Shown here: piece after piece, positions 14,301 through 26,226 of the stretch
How the letters are laid out: every line of letters starts with the position of its first letter
How positions within the stretch are numbered: the first letter of the stretch is position 1
From: Parus major
Lineage: Eukaryota; Chordata; Aves; Passeriformes; Paridae
Assembly (NCBI RefSeq): GCF_001522545.3
Contig: NC_031770.1
Coordinates: 10,796,514 to 10,860,513, forward strand
Length of the DNA stretch: 64,000 bases
Direction: 5' to 3'
Notes under the pieces: generated by a model
Database searches by the model: none
The model's input: only the letters and a program-made list of their open reading frames with translations
Told to the model about the DNA's origin: nothing
Program-made: the position numbers and the translations under genes

Positions 14301-15409
14301 AAGGAGAAACATCCCCTGCAAATCCCAGGCTGAGTGTGAGGGGGCAAGTGTCTGTGTCCCAGCAAGCTTCATCATTTACCTACACAAGCTGGTAAGGAAG
14401 GCTACCAAAAATACTGCAGGGAGCCTGTCATCCTTGCAGCAGGGAGGCAAGGTCTGTGATGCAGAGTGCCTGGAGACATTTGTAGCTCAGAGGCCAGCAG
14501 TAAAGGAGGAGGAGGAGGAGGGGAGGCATGGCTGTGGAATTTCTCAGGCCCCGTGGCTGCCCCTGCCATGGGTACCCAGGCCAGCCAGCTTTCCTCTTGC
14601 TGCCAGAGCTCCCAGCTCCCCAGCAGCTCCCAGGCACAGGAAAAGCCCTGCTGAGGGCACAGCCTGTGCAAAAGCAGGTTTGGCACTGGGAAAGAATGGA
14701 GCCCTTCCAGAGCAGATTAAATCTTTCAAGACTTTGAGCTGACAGTTTGAAGAAGCCTACGCATTTTGCAAGTTTTTAGAGTCTTAGGACTTGGTCTAAT
14801 TTAAGCAAATTGGCACATCCTGAGCACTAGAGAGAGATCCTTCTGCTAAGTTTCGTCCTCTGCAGCAAAGCATAAGGAAGAGAGAATTACTCAATATAGT
14901 GTTTGGGAAAAAAATGTTTGCATGGGCAGAGCAGCATTTATTTTTTTCTTCCCCAAAGCTGAGGCGGTGGGGCTTTTCATTACTCTCTCAGCAGTGGCCA
15001 CTCTACATGGAAAGTTTCATTCTGAATGGCTAAAGTCTGGCAAAGCACCAAGCAGCTGAGACAGACTCTAAAATAGTGGAAAGTTGTGGGCAAGCTTAAC
15101 AACAGGCACTGCCTTTAACTCACAGCCCTGACTGCATCAGGCATCCGGATGAGCATGTGTAAGGTATGAGGATCTGCTGGAGAAACAGCATCTGGGAAGT
15201 TTTCCCTTTCCTTGTCTTAACTAAGGAGTGTAGAGGGATGGAAAGCAGCTTATGGGCTCTGGGGTTTGAGTGGGAATTTCCACTTCCACATAACATCTGC
15301 AGTTCCCAGCACAAGAGAAATGTGCAGCTGGACCTGAGGCAGCCCTGGCGTGAGGTGGGGCTGGAAAAAGCCCTGTCTTTGTGTGCAGTCTGGTGGTGCT
15401 TGTCTTCTG

Positions 15410-15478
15410 ACCTTTAATGGTGGATCTTGATGATCCTAGATGTCTTTTCCAGCCTAAATGATTCTGTGATCCTGTGAC
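15410..15478 (+). mobile_element. CR1 LINE 3'-end fragment
   Basis: GGATCTTGATGATCCTAGAT followed by GTCTTTTCCAGCC, then ATTCTGTG and ATCCTGTG, matches the typical 3' tail of amniote CR1 retrotransposons, which end in short (ATTCTRTG) repeats. The body upstream is too decayed for me to delimit, so the element may begin further left. It supports an avian or other sauropsid origin. Confidence 0.65.
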
Positions 15479-17217
15479 TGTCACAGGAACAAATCCAACA
15501 TGCTTGTGTCCACGGGGCTCTGCATTTAGGATTTCTAAACTATTCCGTGTTTCTGCCAGACCTCTGATCTTACAGACAGACACTGGAGCTACTGAGCTGG
15601 CCACAAAGGGTGTAGTTTTTAGCCCCACACACAGCTGGATTTAGTTGGCTCCCACGGGGAAATCTCCTCTGAGAACCTGAGCACACAGGTCCTGGCTGAG
15701 CCCATCGAGTTCTGTGTCCTGCTGCCACAATTGTCATTAATGGGGCTGAAACCTCTATGAGCAGGGACTTCTCTGTATTGCCATTTTTAAAAGCTCTTGG
15801 TCATTTTCACACAGGTACATGCAGACCAAAATATGGACATTTTCCCCTGGGAAGAGGGGAAGAGCTGCTGGCCAAGGCTGAGCCCATCACAGGCACCCTG
15901 CCCAGCAAAGCCATCACAAAGCGTTCCAGTTGCTCTTCCACTCTCACATTTCTCTTGGCCACTTGGTTCCTCTTATTTTAGCTTTGTTTGAACAATCTCC
16001 TTGGTAACTGGAGACAGAAGCAGGATTTTTTCATGCTCCTCTTCGGATTGGTTTCCTGCCTATCTCGGTACTGGGAGGGATCCTTGGCAAACCTGAGCTA
16101 GCTGTTTTGCTCCCACCACAGGCTTTAACCCCATAGATCACTGGGGACTTCAGGATACCTGGTGTCTCTTTCAAAGGGTTTTTGTGCACAGTTTCAGCTG
16201 AGAGGGGAGTATTTCACAACTTCTTGGCAGTAAACAGGCGGTGTGTCAGTGTGAATGGTGACTCTTGAGGTTGTTTGTGTGCTCCTGACCTCCAGAGTGT
16301 CCAGCAACAGGGAAACTCCGCTGGAATGGCCTTTGTCAGGATGCTGCAGCCACCAGAGTGGCAAAACCCTTCAGAAGGGGCAGGGAATGGCTCCTTGCTG
16401 TGGCAGCACCCTCCACCCAGGCCCCACAGCCCTGCACACCCTCTAGCACCTGCCTGAGGACACTGGGGTGCTCCAGTCTTTTCAGTGCAGTTTCTGTGGA
16501 GTTTCTGTGGCAATTCCTAAAGACCTGGGGGTGTTTGAAAAGACTGGGGGAATACCCCATCTCAACTGACACCCTTTTCTCATCTGCCCTCTGGAGATGG
16601 AAGTCACTGGAAAGGAAGAGGGGGGAAAAAACAACAAAGCAAACAGCTACCAAGTGTCTGAATGAAGGTTTGCTGGGCTGGAAACAAAGAACCCCACTGC
16701 TGGCACTCAACCCATGCTTCTCCCTGGCCAGAGCCATCCCCAAAGGATGAAAATAGCAGTGTGAATGCATAAAGCAGCACCTTTAGTGCAGACTTGAGAT
16801 TTTGGGGTCATCTGTTGATGGTTCAAAGAGTGTCCCTGCTTAAGGCAGCATTGTCCCAGCAGCAGCCCCTCTCTGGGGGTGGCTGAACACTTCATGGGGC
16901 ATTGTCTGAGCTTGCTGCCCTTATCCCTGGGTAGAAAGGATCCAGGATCTGCATCACCTCCCTCACAGGGCTTGCCTTGTGGCATAATGGCAGCATGGCA
17001 AGGCACTGGGTTGTAGCTCTCAGCTTGGGTGATGGGCGCCAGAAATGAGCATTCCTGATGTTTCAAGCCTATATAATGACAGCATTTCATGTGCTGGTAC
17101 CCAGGCACTTCAGGTCTTTTATGCCATCAGGTAACCTCTGATACTGTCCCAGTAGGGGGAACTTGCCAAAGGGAGTCTTGGACCAGGGGTAAACTCTGCA
17201 TCCAGTCACTTAAATTG

Positions 17218-17265
17218 CTAAAAAATTAATTAAAATTAATAAAAATTAATAAAAATTAAATTGCT
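17218..17265. repeat. AT-rich simple repeat (TTAAT/AAAATTAAT)
   Basis: Repeated AATTAA and AATTAATAAAAATTAA units make an A/T-only tract of about 45 bp in otherwise GC-moderate sequence. Confidence 0.8.
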
Positions 17266-20200
17266 ATTCCATTTGAGCCTCCCTAGAATCCTGACAGAAG
17301 ATAACTTACAACTCTTTCTGATAAAAGTTTAGAACACTGAGTCTACTGTCCAAGTCTTGAAACCACTCCCTCACATCCTTCACTGGGCAGGGGATGATAA
17401 ATGTAGTGATGGCCAAGTGTTTATTCCTGCCACACCATCAGGAGGCTTTGATCCAGCTGCTGGGTCACCACACCAAGAATTCCAGAGGAGTGTCTGGAAA
17501 AGCAGGGCCTGATCCTTGGGGCCAGTCATCAAATAAGAGGAGTCAGACTCATGCCTGGCTGAGCATGGAGCTAAAATGACAGTGGGTGCTGCTCTTGAAA
17601 GCAGACCTGCACATTGTCTATTGATGTTTGCCCTTTGAATTTTTGTGGCATGCCCTCTGCTGTCACTGAGCATTCCTCCTCTTCTCCTTCTTTTCCCATG
17701 TACAGCTGCTTTTCCAGCAGCAGAGCTGGCTGTCAGCAGCCCTGACAGAATGGCAGGGCACAATCAAGACTCCTTGTCAAGTGTCTCCCCAAAAAAGAAG
17801 GGAAGTTCTCCCTCACCCTGAAACCCAGGCAAGCAGGAATTGAAATGTGCCTTCCCTGGGAGAGAAACACTTCCAGGATTGATACAAAGTCTTGCTGTCC
17901 TGGTGGTGCTGGAGCAGTTCATGCACAGCACATGTATTTTGGTCTTCCCTGAATTCTGATGCCTGATGCTGAAGCCATGCTGTTAGACATGAACCTATTC
18001 TTTCCAGTGGTCCCCACTGTTTGGTTTAGTCAGGTTTAACTCAGCAAAATGTGTTAAATGATTTACAGAACTGCAGATATGCTCTTTCTTGGCTGGCAGT
18101 TGCTTGTTGAAATTCATTTTGTGGAGGCCAAAAGCCATTTAAATAAGAGTGATGTCTTCTGTTTGAGGAGCATTGTCATGGCAACTATCCAGGTGCACAC
18201 AGGAAAGATCAACTCCTATTTATTTGAAAGGTGAGAGCAGTTATTGTCATGAGGGGGAACCTGGCTGTGAAGGAAAGCTGGATGTGTGTTTGGGTGCAAG
18301 AAGCACCTGTGTGCCAAGTTTCTGCCCCCTTTCTGCCTGCACTACCCACAGACCCGACTGCCCAGCCAGGTCAGTCAAGAGAAAATCCCAGAAAGGCAGA
18401 CTTGGGGAGGAAATGCCAGATTTTGGCTCTTTACCCTGTAAGCTTAGAAGAGAGATTTGCAGGTTTTATACTGAGCAAGGATGTTGGGCTGGACTGAGCC
18501 TGGGGCAGTCAATCCTTTGCTTGCAGCACAGGCTGGATTTTTTCAGGACTAATGCAGTTTTCAGCTGGCATGGGCAGGGCTGTGCACAGCCAGGGGAGAA
18601 GTTATTTCTACCCTGTCAGCTTTCCTAGGCACCTTAAGTAATTGCTGCTGGGGGTGTTTTTGATCAAATTCACATCAAATGTGTTTTCCCTCCTAGTCAT
18701 CAGTGGTATTGCACTCTTTGTGCAAGCTGTCCTTGGAGCTGCAGATGCTGATCTTGGTGGGTCTCTCCTGTTTGATCCCCCAGGGATCCTGCCTCCAGCA
18801 GGCACTCTGGGAATTTTAAGGACTGTGGACCATAATCACTAGACATGCAATGAGATCGGGAAAAAGCAGGAAAACAGTTTTGTCCTGGTGTCACCACATC
18901 CAGAGCCATGGAAGAGGAGGCCATAGCTGGGGGCTGTGGAAACATTTAAGCATCACCAAAGACTCGGGGCAGATCAAGAGAGTGCCATTCATCTTGGCCC
19001 AGCTGGTCCCTTGCAAGATGTGCCACTGGCAGATGGATGAAGAAGTGCATTAGTCATAGCACAGAATTCACAGTCACATCAGAGCAAACATTGAGGATTC
19101 GCCAGAAAAACATTTCTGATCTGACAAATCCTTCTCAATATGGTCCTCCTAGGAGGAGAGTCAAGCAGCATTCAGTCTGGCATGTGAAATCATCTTACCT
19201 GGCAATCGTTGCTCCTAAAAAGTATTTTCTGAGACACTGAGCATCAGCTGTGCCTGTCATCTCCCAGCTATTCAAGCAGCAACAGCCCTCAGCCTTCCTG
19301 TCTCTGCAGACCACCTCTCATGCCTTGTGTTTCTGCAAGGCCAAAGAAGAGCAGGCTGGATCTTTTTCCAGGATTTTCCTGTTAGTGATGCTCTGGAGCA
19401 GGATGGTGTTATGCATTTGAGCCGTATGTTGTCATTTAAACTCAGCACATCCCCAGGCCAGGGGAGCAGTTGGTTTGTGCAGACATGGAAATGACAACAC
19501 AGCCCTGCGGTCTGATTGATTCAGGAGGCCTTGGGGAAAGAGGTGGAGGGCATACAAGAAACTGAGAGCAGCCAGATGAATTTTGGCTCCAGAGGTGGGG
19601 GGAAGGTATAGAGGGGCCATTTCCACTTCCCCCTCCCCTTGTTTGCGGTGTCCAGGCTGGTGTGCTCAATCAGTTTTGGGAAGCATTGGACTGTGAAGCC
19701 CCATGCAAACCTGGGCTGCTGGACCAGCAAACCAAGCTGCCACATCAGATCAGCTCACATCCATACTTCCCAAAGCATGCGTCATGCTTCGTTTCAGGCA
19801 GGTTTTCCTTTTCCCTCCCTGTCATGTTTGCAGTGCGCTGCAGGCAAAATTTTCATTAAGTACAGACATTTCATGTCAGCAAGGCTTGGTTTGGCAAAGG
19901 ATCCTGCATGGGTGACTCATGGGACATCTTACACAGATGGGAACCCATCAGCAGGGACAGAAACCCTGATGAACCCTCTCCTCAGTCAAAGACCACTGTT
20001 GAGCAGCTAAAAACGTGTGGCACAAGGTCTTTCACATAATCTGGCCCATTTTTGCCCCTCTTCTGTCCCTCAGGAAAGTTTGTCCCTGCACTGGCTGAGC
20101 AGGTGTCACACCTGTGTCCCTCACCACACACACACCTCCTGTGGCTGGGACAAACACCTCCACCCCAGACCTGGGTGTTTCTCTGTACGTGAGCCTGCCA

Positions 20201-20439
20201 CCTCCTCACCATAAGGTGCAATTTGGCTGTCAGCTGGTGGAAGAAAAGCCCCATCACCTCCTTCTACTTCCCAGCAACAAGCAACTTCCTTCCTCGAGTA
20301 TCTGTCAGGAATTTGAGCAGGAAAGCTCTTCTTGGTGGTTGGTTCCAGCCATGCCCAGAGGTCTGGTCCAGACTCCTCTCTGTGACTGAGGCCCATTTAT
20401 GTGGCCCTGCCCTCTGGCTCAGATGGTGCCCAGCTGTGA

Positions 20440-20448
20440 TAATGATGG

Positions 20449-20507
<59 letters not shown>
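20440..20507. repeat. (GAT)n microsatellite
   Basis: About 20 uninterrupted GAT/ATG units follow an imperfect start AATGATGGTGATGATG. All frames read as homopolymers (Met, Asp, or His and Ser on the other strand), so open frames across it are artefacts. Confidence 0.97.
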
Positions 20508-20508
<1 letters not shown>

Positions 20509-22661
20509 GGGAGTTTTCTTCTCCCTCCCAAAGCCCCTCTGAGCAGGCACTGCCCAGTGACCACAGGAGCTGTGCAAGGCTGGGAGCTTCCCAAGCCACG
20601 TGCCCACCTTTCATGACAAGCTCTGACTTCAGCTAATTAATTAAGTGACTGGCTGACAGGCAGATGTATGAGAAATCAGTGTGGCAGGGTTCTGTGGGAG
20701 TCTGGGAGCGCTGGGACAGGCAGCACCGATGGATGTGGCTTTGCAATGTCACCTCCAGAACGTGTGTCCCTCGTGGCTGTTCCCTCGCTGTCACTGATGG
20801 CCCTCTGGGTGGGAAGTGCTGGTCTGCTGGGACACCAGGGCTGGCAGCACAAGCCACTCCTGACTGCCCAGCCTGGATGTTGTAGCTGTGAACCTGCAGC
20901 TGAACACCCTCCAAGCTACTCCTGTGCTCTGCTGGGCGATCAGTGGAAGCTGGAAGGGTGACAAGCTGTAGAAGTGCATCATTCCCTCTATTGATTCAGG
21001 AGGAAGTGACTGTGCAGACAGCAGCAGCGTGCTGTGTTCTCATGGGCATGCTTGTTCTGGGCTGCTCCAGCAGCTGGTTGTGTGTTCAGAGGTTCTTGTT
21101 TTCCTGGCCCACTGGAGACACCATGACTGACTGTGTGCAGAACTTCTTGGCTATTCCAGCTCTGGCATGACTGGTTCTGAAAGAGACCTGAGGAGGCGAG
21201 CCCTGGGCTTGTGACATCTCTGCTCATGGAGATCTGGCCCTGCCAAGAAGTGCCCTGGATGATGTCTCCTGTCCTCCAGTGTGTCCTGCCTGAATCTTTC
21301 CAGAGCTGGCTGCTCATGCCCGCCAGGCTGCTGTGGTCCTTGCAATGCTGGTTGGTTGTCTGGGCCAGGAGAGAGGTTTCTGCCATTTCATGGAACTAAG
21401 CTGTGCAGTGTGGATTTGGAATGGCAGGATTTTTGCAAATATACTCAGGATTTCCATATTTCCAGTTTCCACATTTCCAGTTGTGCCATGACTGTGCAGA
21501 TATTTGGGTTCAAAACTAATGGAAAGGTCTCTGGAGGTCCTCACCAATCATTTCTGATGCCATTTGATCTCTTGAGGGAAAAGGCCAGCGCAGACAGGAG
21601 AGCTGAGAGCCCCAGATCCGTATATCTTTGCCCTGTGCTGCGCTCATCTTCTCTCTTGTGGGAAAAAAAAATACTCATAGAGAAATATTTCACTGTTGAT
21701 CTCTGTCCTGCTCCTGTCACCCTGTGCCAGACTGTTCTAGCTTGTTACATTTGTACCTGTCCCTGCACACCCATGGGATTGCTCTCAGGGCTCCTGTCCC
21801 AGCTGGCATTTTGCTCTAAGCTTTGCTTCTCTTCTCATCCTGTTTTACCATTGTACATTGGTGTAGCAGCTCCTCCCTAGAGCATCAGCAGCCAAGAGGA
21901 CTTTTCCATGGGCTGTTGTAACTAAGGGTCATGTTTGGGAATGCTGTGTAAAAGACCTCTTCAGTTTGAATGAAACAGTGTGGTTTGAAGTGAAAAGTAA
22001 GTCCTGGTGGAGAGCATTGGACTTGGAGCAAGGGCAGAGCTTTGCATGATGCTTTCACAGTCACCATCCCTCTCCTGTTGCTGCTGGGTGTCTGCAAGAG
22101 GAGAAGAGCTGGAGCTGAAATTCTGCAAGACATGTTTAGTCTTTGATTTCCATGACACAGAGATGAGATGAAATTCATTCCCTCAGCAATTGCTTTGACT
22201 GCAGATTCAGGGAAGTGCAATTTCTGGTACAGAAGTGTGGATGGTTGGAGGGATCATGGATGCCTTCAGTCTTCATTCCAGAGCAGATCTCCTTAGCTCA
22301 GGTGAGATGGACCCAACACCAGTGCAAGGAAAACCCAGCAGCATCAGCCCTGGTTTGCTGCTAACTTTCCCCCACGGTATCACTGGAGGAAGGAACAGGG
22401 AGAGGTGGCAAGACTGGTGGTTTTTATCAACACAGGACCTCTATCCCCATGATTCTTCAGAAATTGTTCTTTCCCACCTGCAGCGTGACTGAGGGTGAAA
22501 AGAGGAAAGAAATAATCCAGCTATTCCAAGGGCTGTGATGCTGTGTGCTCATGGGATCTTGAGTGGCTGGCTTAAATACCCAGCTCCTGTGGACATTAAG
22601 TTATGGCAAAAACACCACTGCCAGCCCCAAATCAAAGCTGATTCTTGGCCTCTGTCTAGAA

Positions 22662-22714
22662 GGAAATACTTGGAAATACCTTGGAAATATCTTGGAAATA
22701 CCCTCTATATTGAC
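22662..22714. repeat. Short tandem repeat of GGAAATA(C/T)CTT
   Basis: Four 10-11-bp units in a row: GGAAATACTT, GGAAATACCTT, GGAAATATCTT and GGAAATACCCT. It is intronic or intergenic, with no evident function. Confidence 0.85.
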
Positions 22715-25700
22715 CCCAGATTCCCATGAGGTGAAGAAAATGTGTAATGGTTTAGAGGTTGCTTGATCTTCTGCTTTAATGCTTTGGGTTTTCTCCCTGT
22801 GTCTTGTGGATTTGGGACTCCTGGATCCTGACCCCGCAGTGATGCAGCGTGAGGAGCTTCTGGGTGCTAATAAGCGTCCCTTTGGTTTTCTCTCATGCAC
22901 TGTCACAGCTTGTCCTGAAGGAGCCCCTGAGCCACAGGAGAGAGAGGTCTTAAATGCAAATTTCAGATGGTGCTTGTGCTGTGGGGACTTTGGTGTCCCC
23001 ATCCCGCCGTGTCCAGCTGGGAAAGCCCGGGGGCAGGGAGCTCAGATGCTGCAGGCAGTGCTGTGTGAGCCTCAGGCAGCTCGTCCTGGCTCTGCCCACG
23101 CTGCTCCTCATTCCCACCACCTCCTGGAATGCAAGGGAAGCCCGTGGGGGCCCGATGCTGCACACATCCTCACAGCCACAGCACATCTCTGCCTGGGAGA
23201 GGAGTGAGAAGCAGGGACCGCATCAAAGGGTCCAGCAGGAGCAGGGACAGGACATCAGCGCCTGTCCTAGATTGCTGCAGACAGCAGTCCTTGCTCTAAG
23301 ACAGGATAAATGGTGCCTGGCCCTCCTCCTTTGCACTGACCAAGCCCTGCCAGGTGTGTGCAGGACCCTGGGAAGGGGCTCTGTAGCAGGCAGAAGGCTG
23401 TGATGGAGATCAGGCACGCTCCAGGAATAGCCTGTGTTATTTCCACATCCTTGCTGTTTCTCAAACACCATCAGGAGGTAATCCTTTCCTCCAGGATTGC
23501 AGTCTCATCCCAGGGACAAATTTGCCTCAGCAATTTTTGCTGATTGGAAATTCACCCAGAGAGCAGACTTGCCATTTGTTCTGCCTACCCATTTTCCCAG
23601 CAGCCTTGTGCAGCAGAAGCAGAAGCAGCAGCAGCAGCAGCAGCGCACAAGTCTGCCCAGCACAGGGCACTTGCTCACTTGGAAAACTGCATAACACCAC
23701 CACCTCCTGGCAGTGGCACTTAAAGCCCCGTTTTTCTGCTTGATTCAGTGAAGTCCTCTTGGTGTCGTATCTAAGCACCGGAAATTTCTTTTTTTTCTTT
23801 AATTGGCACACGGATTTCTTTTTGTGAGGGAGAATTATTCTGTGGGGCTTTGAGGAGTGCCACACATGGCAAGCCAGGGTACACCCACAGGAACTTTATG
23901 TCTTGATGTCTCTGCTGCCCTCAGAATTTAAGAAGGACCTCTCTTAATTAACTTTCCTGGGGGGATTTTTCCTACGTGAGGCCAGGATGCAGTGTACATT
24001 TTAATGGGACCTGTCAGGAAAATTATTGATTTTGTTAGTAATGTTTCTGAAATTGTGCCATTCTGGTAATTCTATCAGGATCTCTTTTGAAAGCTTAACT
24101 GAGAGCATTTTTATATCCTTCATTAGTTTTTTAATACATGATAATTTCCCCTAACTCATCAACGCAAAGCAAGATCAGCTGCCTGCTTGGAAACCATTTT
24201 TCCTATGTACAAACCCATTGCAGCAATAATTACAAACTGAACAAATTATTACAGATATTCATTATAAAATACAATTACCCTGAGCTGCATTGTTACACTT
24301 TTCACAGCCATCGCTTGCTCTTGAGTAAATGGTTTCATTAAAAGCATGAAGGGCAAACTTAATACACTTCTGACTCACAGCAAACAGCACAAGAAATCAT
24401 CCTGGCTGTTCCTCCAAGTGCTGGAGGTGTTTACCCTGAATGAGTAGAAAATGTTGACTCTGCTGCCAAAGACTTGTCAGCTTAACGGAGGGGCTCTGGG
24501 TGGCCAGTGCAGATGTGCAAGGAGAGGAGAAAGCCAGAAATCACGGCAGTGTGGCCTCAATTTCACTCCCCTAGAGCGTGGCTTTCGTCCATGTTTATGG
24601 GTTTTCAGTGCTGGGACCTGCCAGGAGCAGCAGAACCTCCTCCATCATCTCTTGGAGCAGCCTTGGGGCTGCCTCAGCTTGTGCTGGGTGCTCGTGGAAA
24701 GCGCAGAGGAGCCAGGGGTGGGACGTGAAACATTTCTTTGAAGGACAGGGCATTCAGGCTTGGGCAGGGAGGGAGCAGTGGGAAAGCTGGTTTAAGTAAA
24801 AGCATTCACAGGAGGGCAGTGGGGGGAAAGCAAACCCAGCCAGAAGGCTGGCAGCAAGTACAGGACTGGAATCACCGCCTTGCCTTTTCGTTTTGTGCTG
24901 TTACTCCCTCTTATTTCTTGTCTGGATCACGATGAGAGCCAGGAGGAGGTCCTGTCCCCACAGCAGTGCCATGACAGTGAGCTGAGCCTCCAGGGAGGAG
25001 CAGAGCCCGCTGGATTTCTGTCTCTGCTGTCTTTGCAATGACTTTGCACTGTAGGAAGGGCCACAGTAGCACAGGTCCAGCACCCCATGTTTGGTCACCT
25101 TCTGGTGAGCAGCTTCCAGCCAGGTGTTTCAGTGAGTCCCTGAAAAGAGCTGAAAAACTTCTGTGCTAATGTTTCTCCCCTGGAAGAGCAATTTTCACTT
25201 TATTGGGTGGCTCAAGGAACAAATCTCTCTCCTGGTAGCCACGGCCTCCTGTGAGGCTTTCATCTTCCATGGCATGTGCTTGTGGCTGTGCTCTGGGTGG
25301 TGACTCTGCCTTTGGACCTGTCCTGATGATGTTCCAGGTGTAAATTCAGCAACCCCTGGGTCATGTGAGAGGGAATTGCTGCTCAGCTCTCTAATGGGAG
25401 AGAACTAAACCTTGAAGGCTTGAGAAAGGATGTGCTGCTTGTAAAGTAAAATTTAAGAAGTGAAATCTCACCACCAGTGAAGCTTTCCACATGCCTGCCC
25501 TAACCAAATAGGCCATTTTTCCTTTGCATTCCCTTCACAGAAAAAATCCTAACTCCAACATCCCTTTCAGGCTTGTAAATTAGAGCCTCCAAAGCCCAAA
25601 CTGAGCAGCTGATCATGAATCTGCCGAGCCTGGGGAGACAGAGCCTCTTCCATGCCCGAGCTTGAGCAGTGCACCATGCTTCCAGGGGCTCGCTCTGTGC

Positions 25701-25989
25701 TGGTTCCCAGTGCTTGTGCCCATGCAATGTGTGCAAGCTGGCAAGGGGCTGTTCCCTACCACAGGTTTTTGGAAAGGGACGTTGCCAAGACACCTCTGGG
25801 GGAGGCTGGCCCAGGCTGTCATGCCCAGCCATGGTCTCTGGCCATGCCAGGGAGGATGGCAGCTGCAGGCTGCTGGTGCTGTGTGGTCCGTGCCCATCCT
25901 GAGGCAAGCTTGGCCCTTTGGCTCCTGCCCTTTGCTTTTGACTGTGCTGTCCCTCCAGCCTGGGCCACCAAAACCACTGTTTTCTGTCC

Positions 25990-26119
25990 ACAGCCCCCTC
26001 TCCCTGCTCTTTCCACCCTCCTCCTCTACCTTCTTCTCCTTCTCCTGTTCTGCTCCCTGTTTCTCCTCCTCCTTTTCCCCCCTTACTCTTGAATCTCTAT
26101 TTCTTCTTCTCTGTTCCAG
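25990..26119 (+). promoter_or_regulatory. SLC8A1-like: Extended polypyrimidine tract before exon A
   Basis: About 130 nt are almost purely C/T, with repeated CTTCTCCTT, TTCTTCTTCTCT and CTCCTCC units. The tract ends in CTGTTCCAG at the exon A acceptor. It is far longer than a usual acceptor tract and rich in PTB-type motifs, so it is a likely control element for the choice between exons A and B. Confidence 0.65.
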
Positions 26120-26226
26120 CAAAACGATATCAATCAAGGTGATAGATGATGAGGAGTATGAGAAAAACAAGACCTTCTACCTAGAGATCGGGGAGCCCCG
26201 GCTGGTGGAGATGAGTGAGAAGAAAG
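26120..26226 (+). CDS. SLC8A1-like: NCX mutually exclusive exon A
   Basis: This 107-nt exon encodes 35 residues starting KTISIKVIDDEEYEKNK and ending LVEMSEKK, two substitutions from the mammalian NCX1 exon A as I know it. It forms part of CBD2. The DD pair at residues 9-10 includes the Ca2+ ligand equivalent to NCX1 Asp578, and Lys17 corresponds to Lys585, which is characteristic of the excitable-tissue forms. The acceptor follows a very long pyrimidine tract. The donor AAAG/gtggggg is weak and runs into a G-run. It starts by completing a codon begun two bases earlier and leaves one base, the same phases as exon B. Confidence 0.95.

Larger units (their letters stand above)
66..26119. other. 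Gene-free region, probably upstream exchanger intron
   Basis: I see no supportable exon here on either strand. The open frames present have no family resemblance, no splice-compatible chain and biased composition from simple repeats. The large family exon (about 1.8 kb, first membrane half plus CBD1) is absent. Repeats at 6546, 8293, 15410, 17218, 20440 and 22662 are listed separately. AT-rich, slowly varying blocks near 5930-6260 and 23930-24350 look like candidate conserved non-coding elements, but that is only an impression. Confidence 0.6.

Noticed and set aside
20223..20636. Open frames with poly-Met, poly-His, poly-Ser or poly-Ile runs
   Set aside because: They are translations of the (GAT)n microsatellite.
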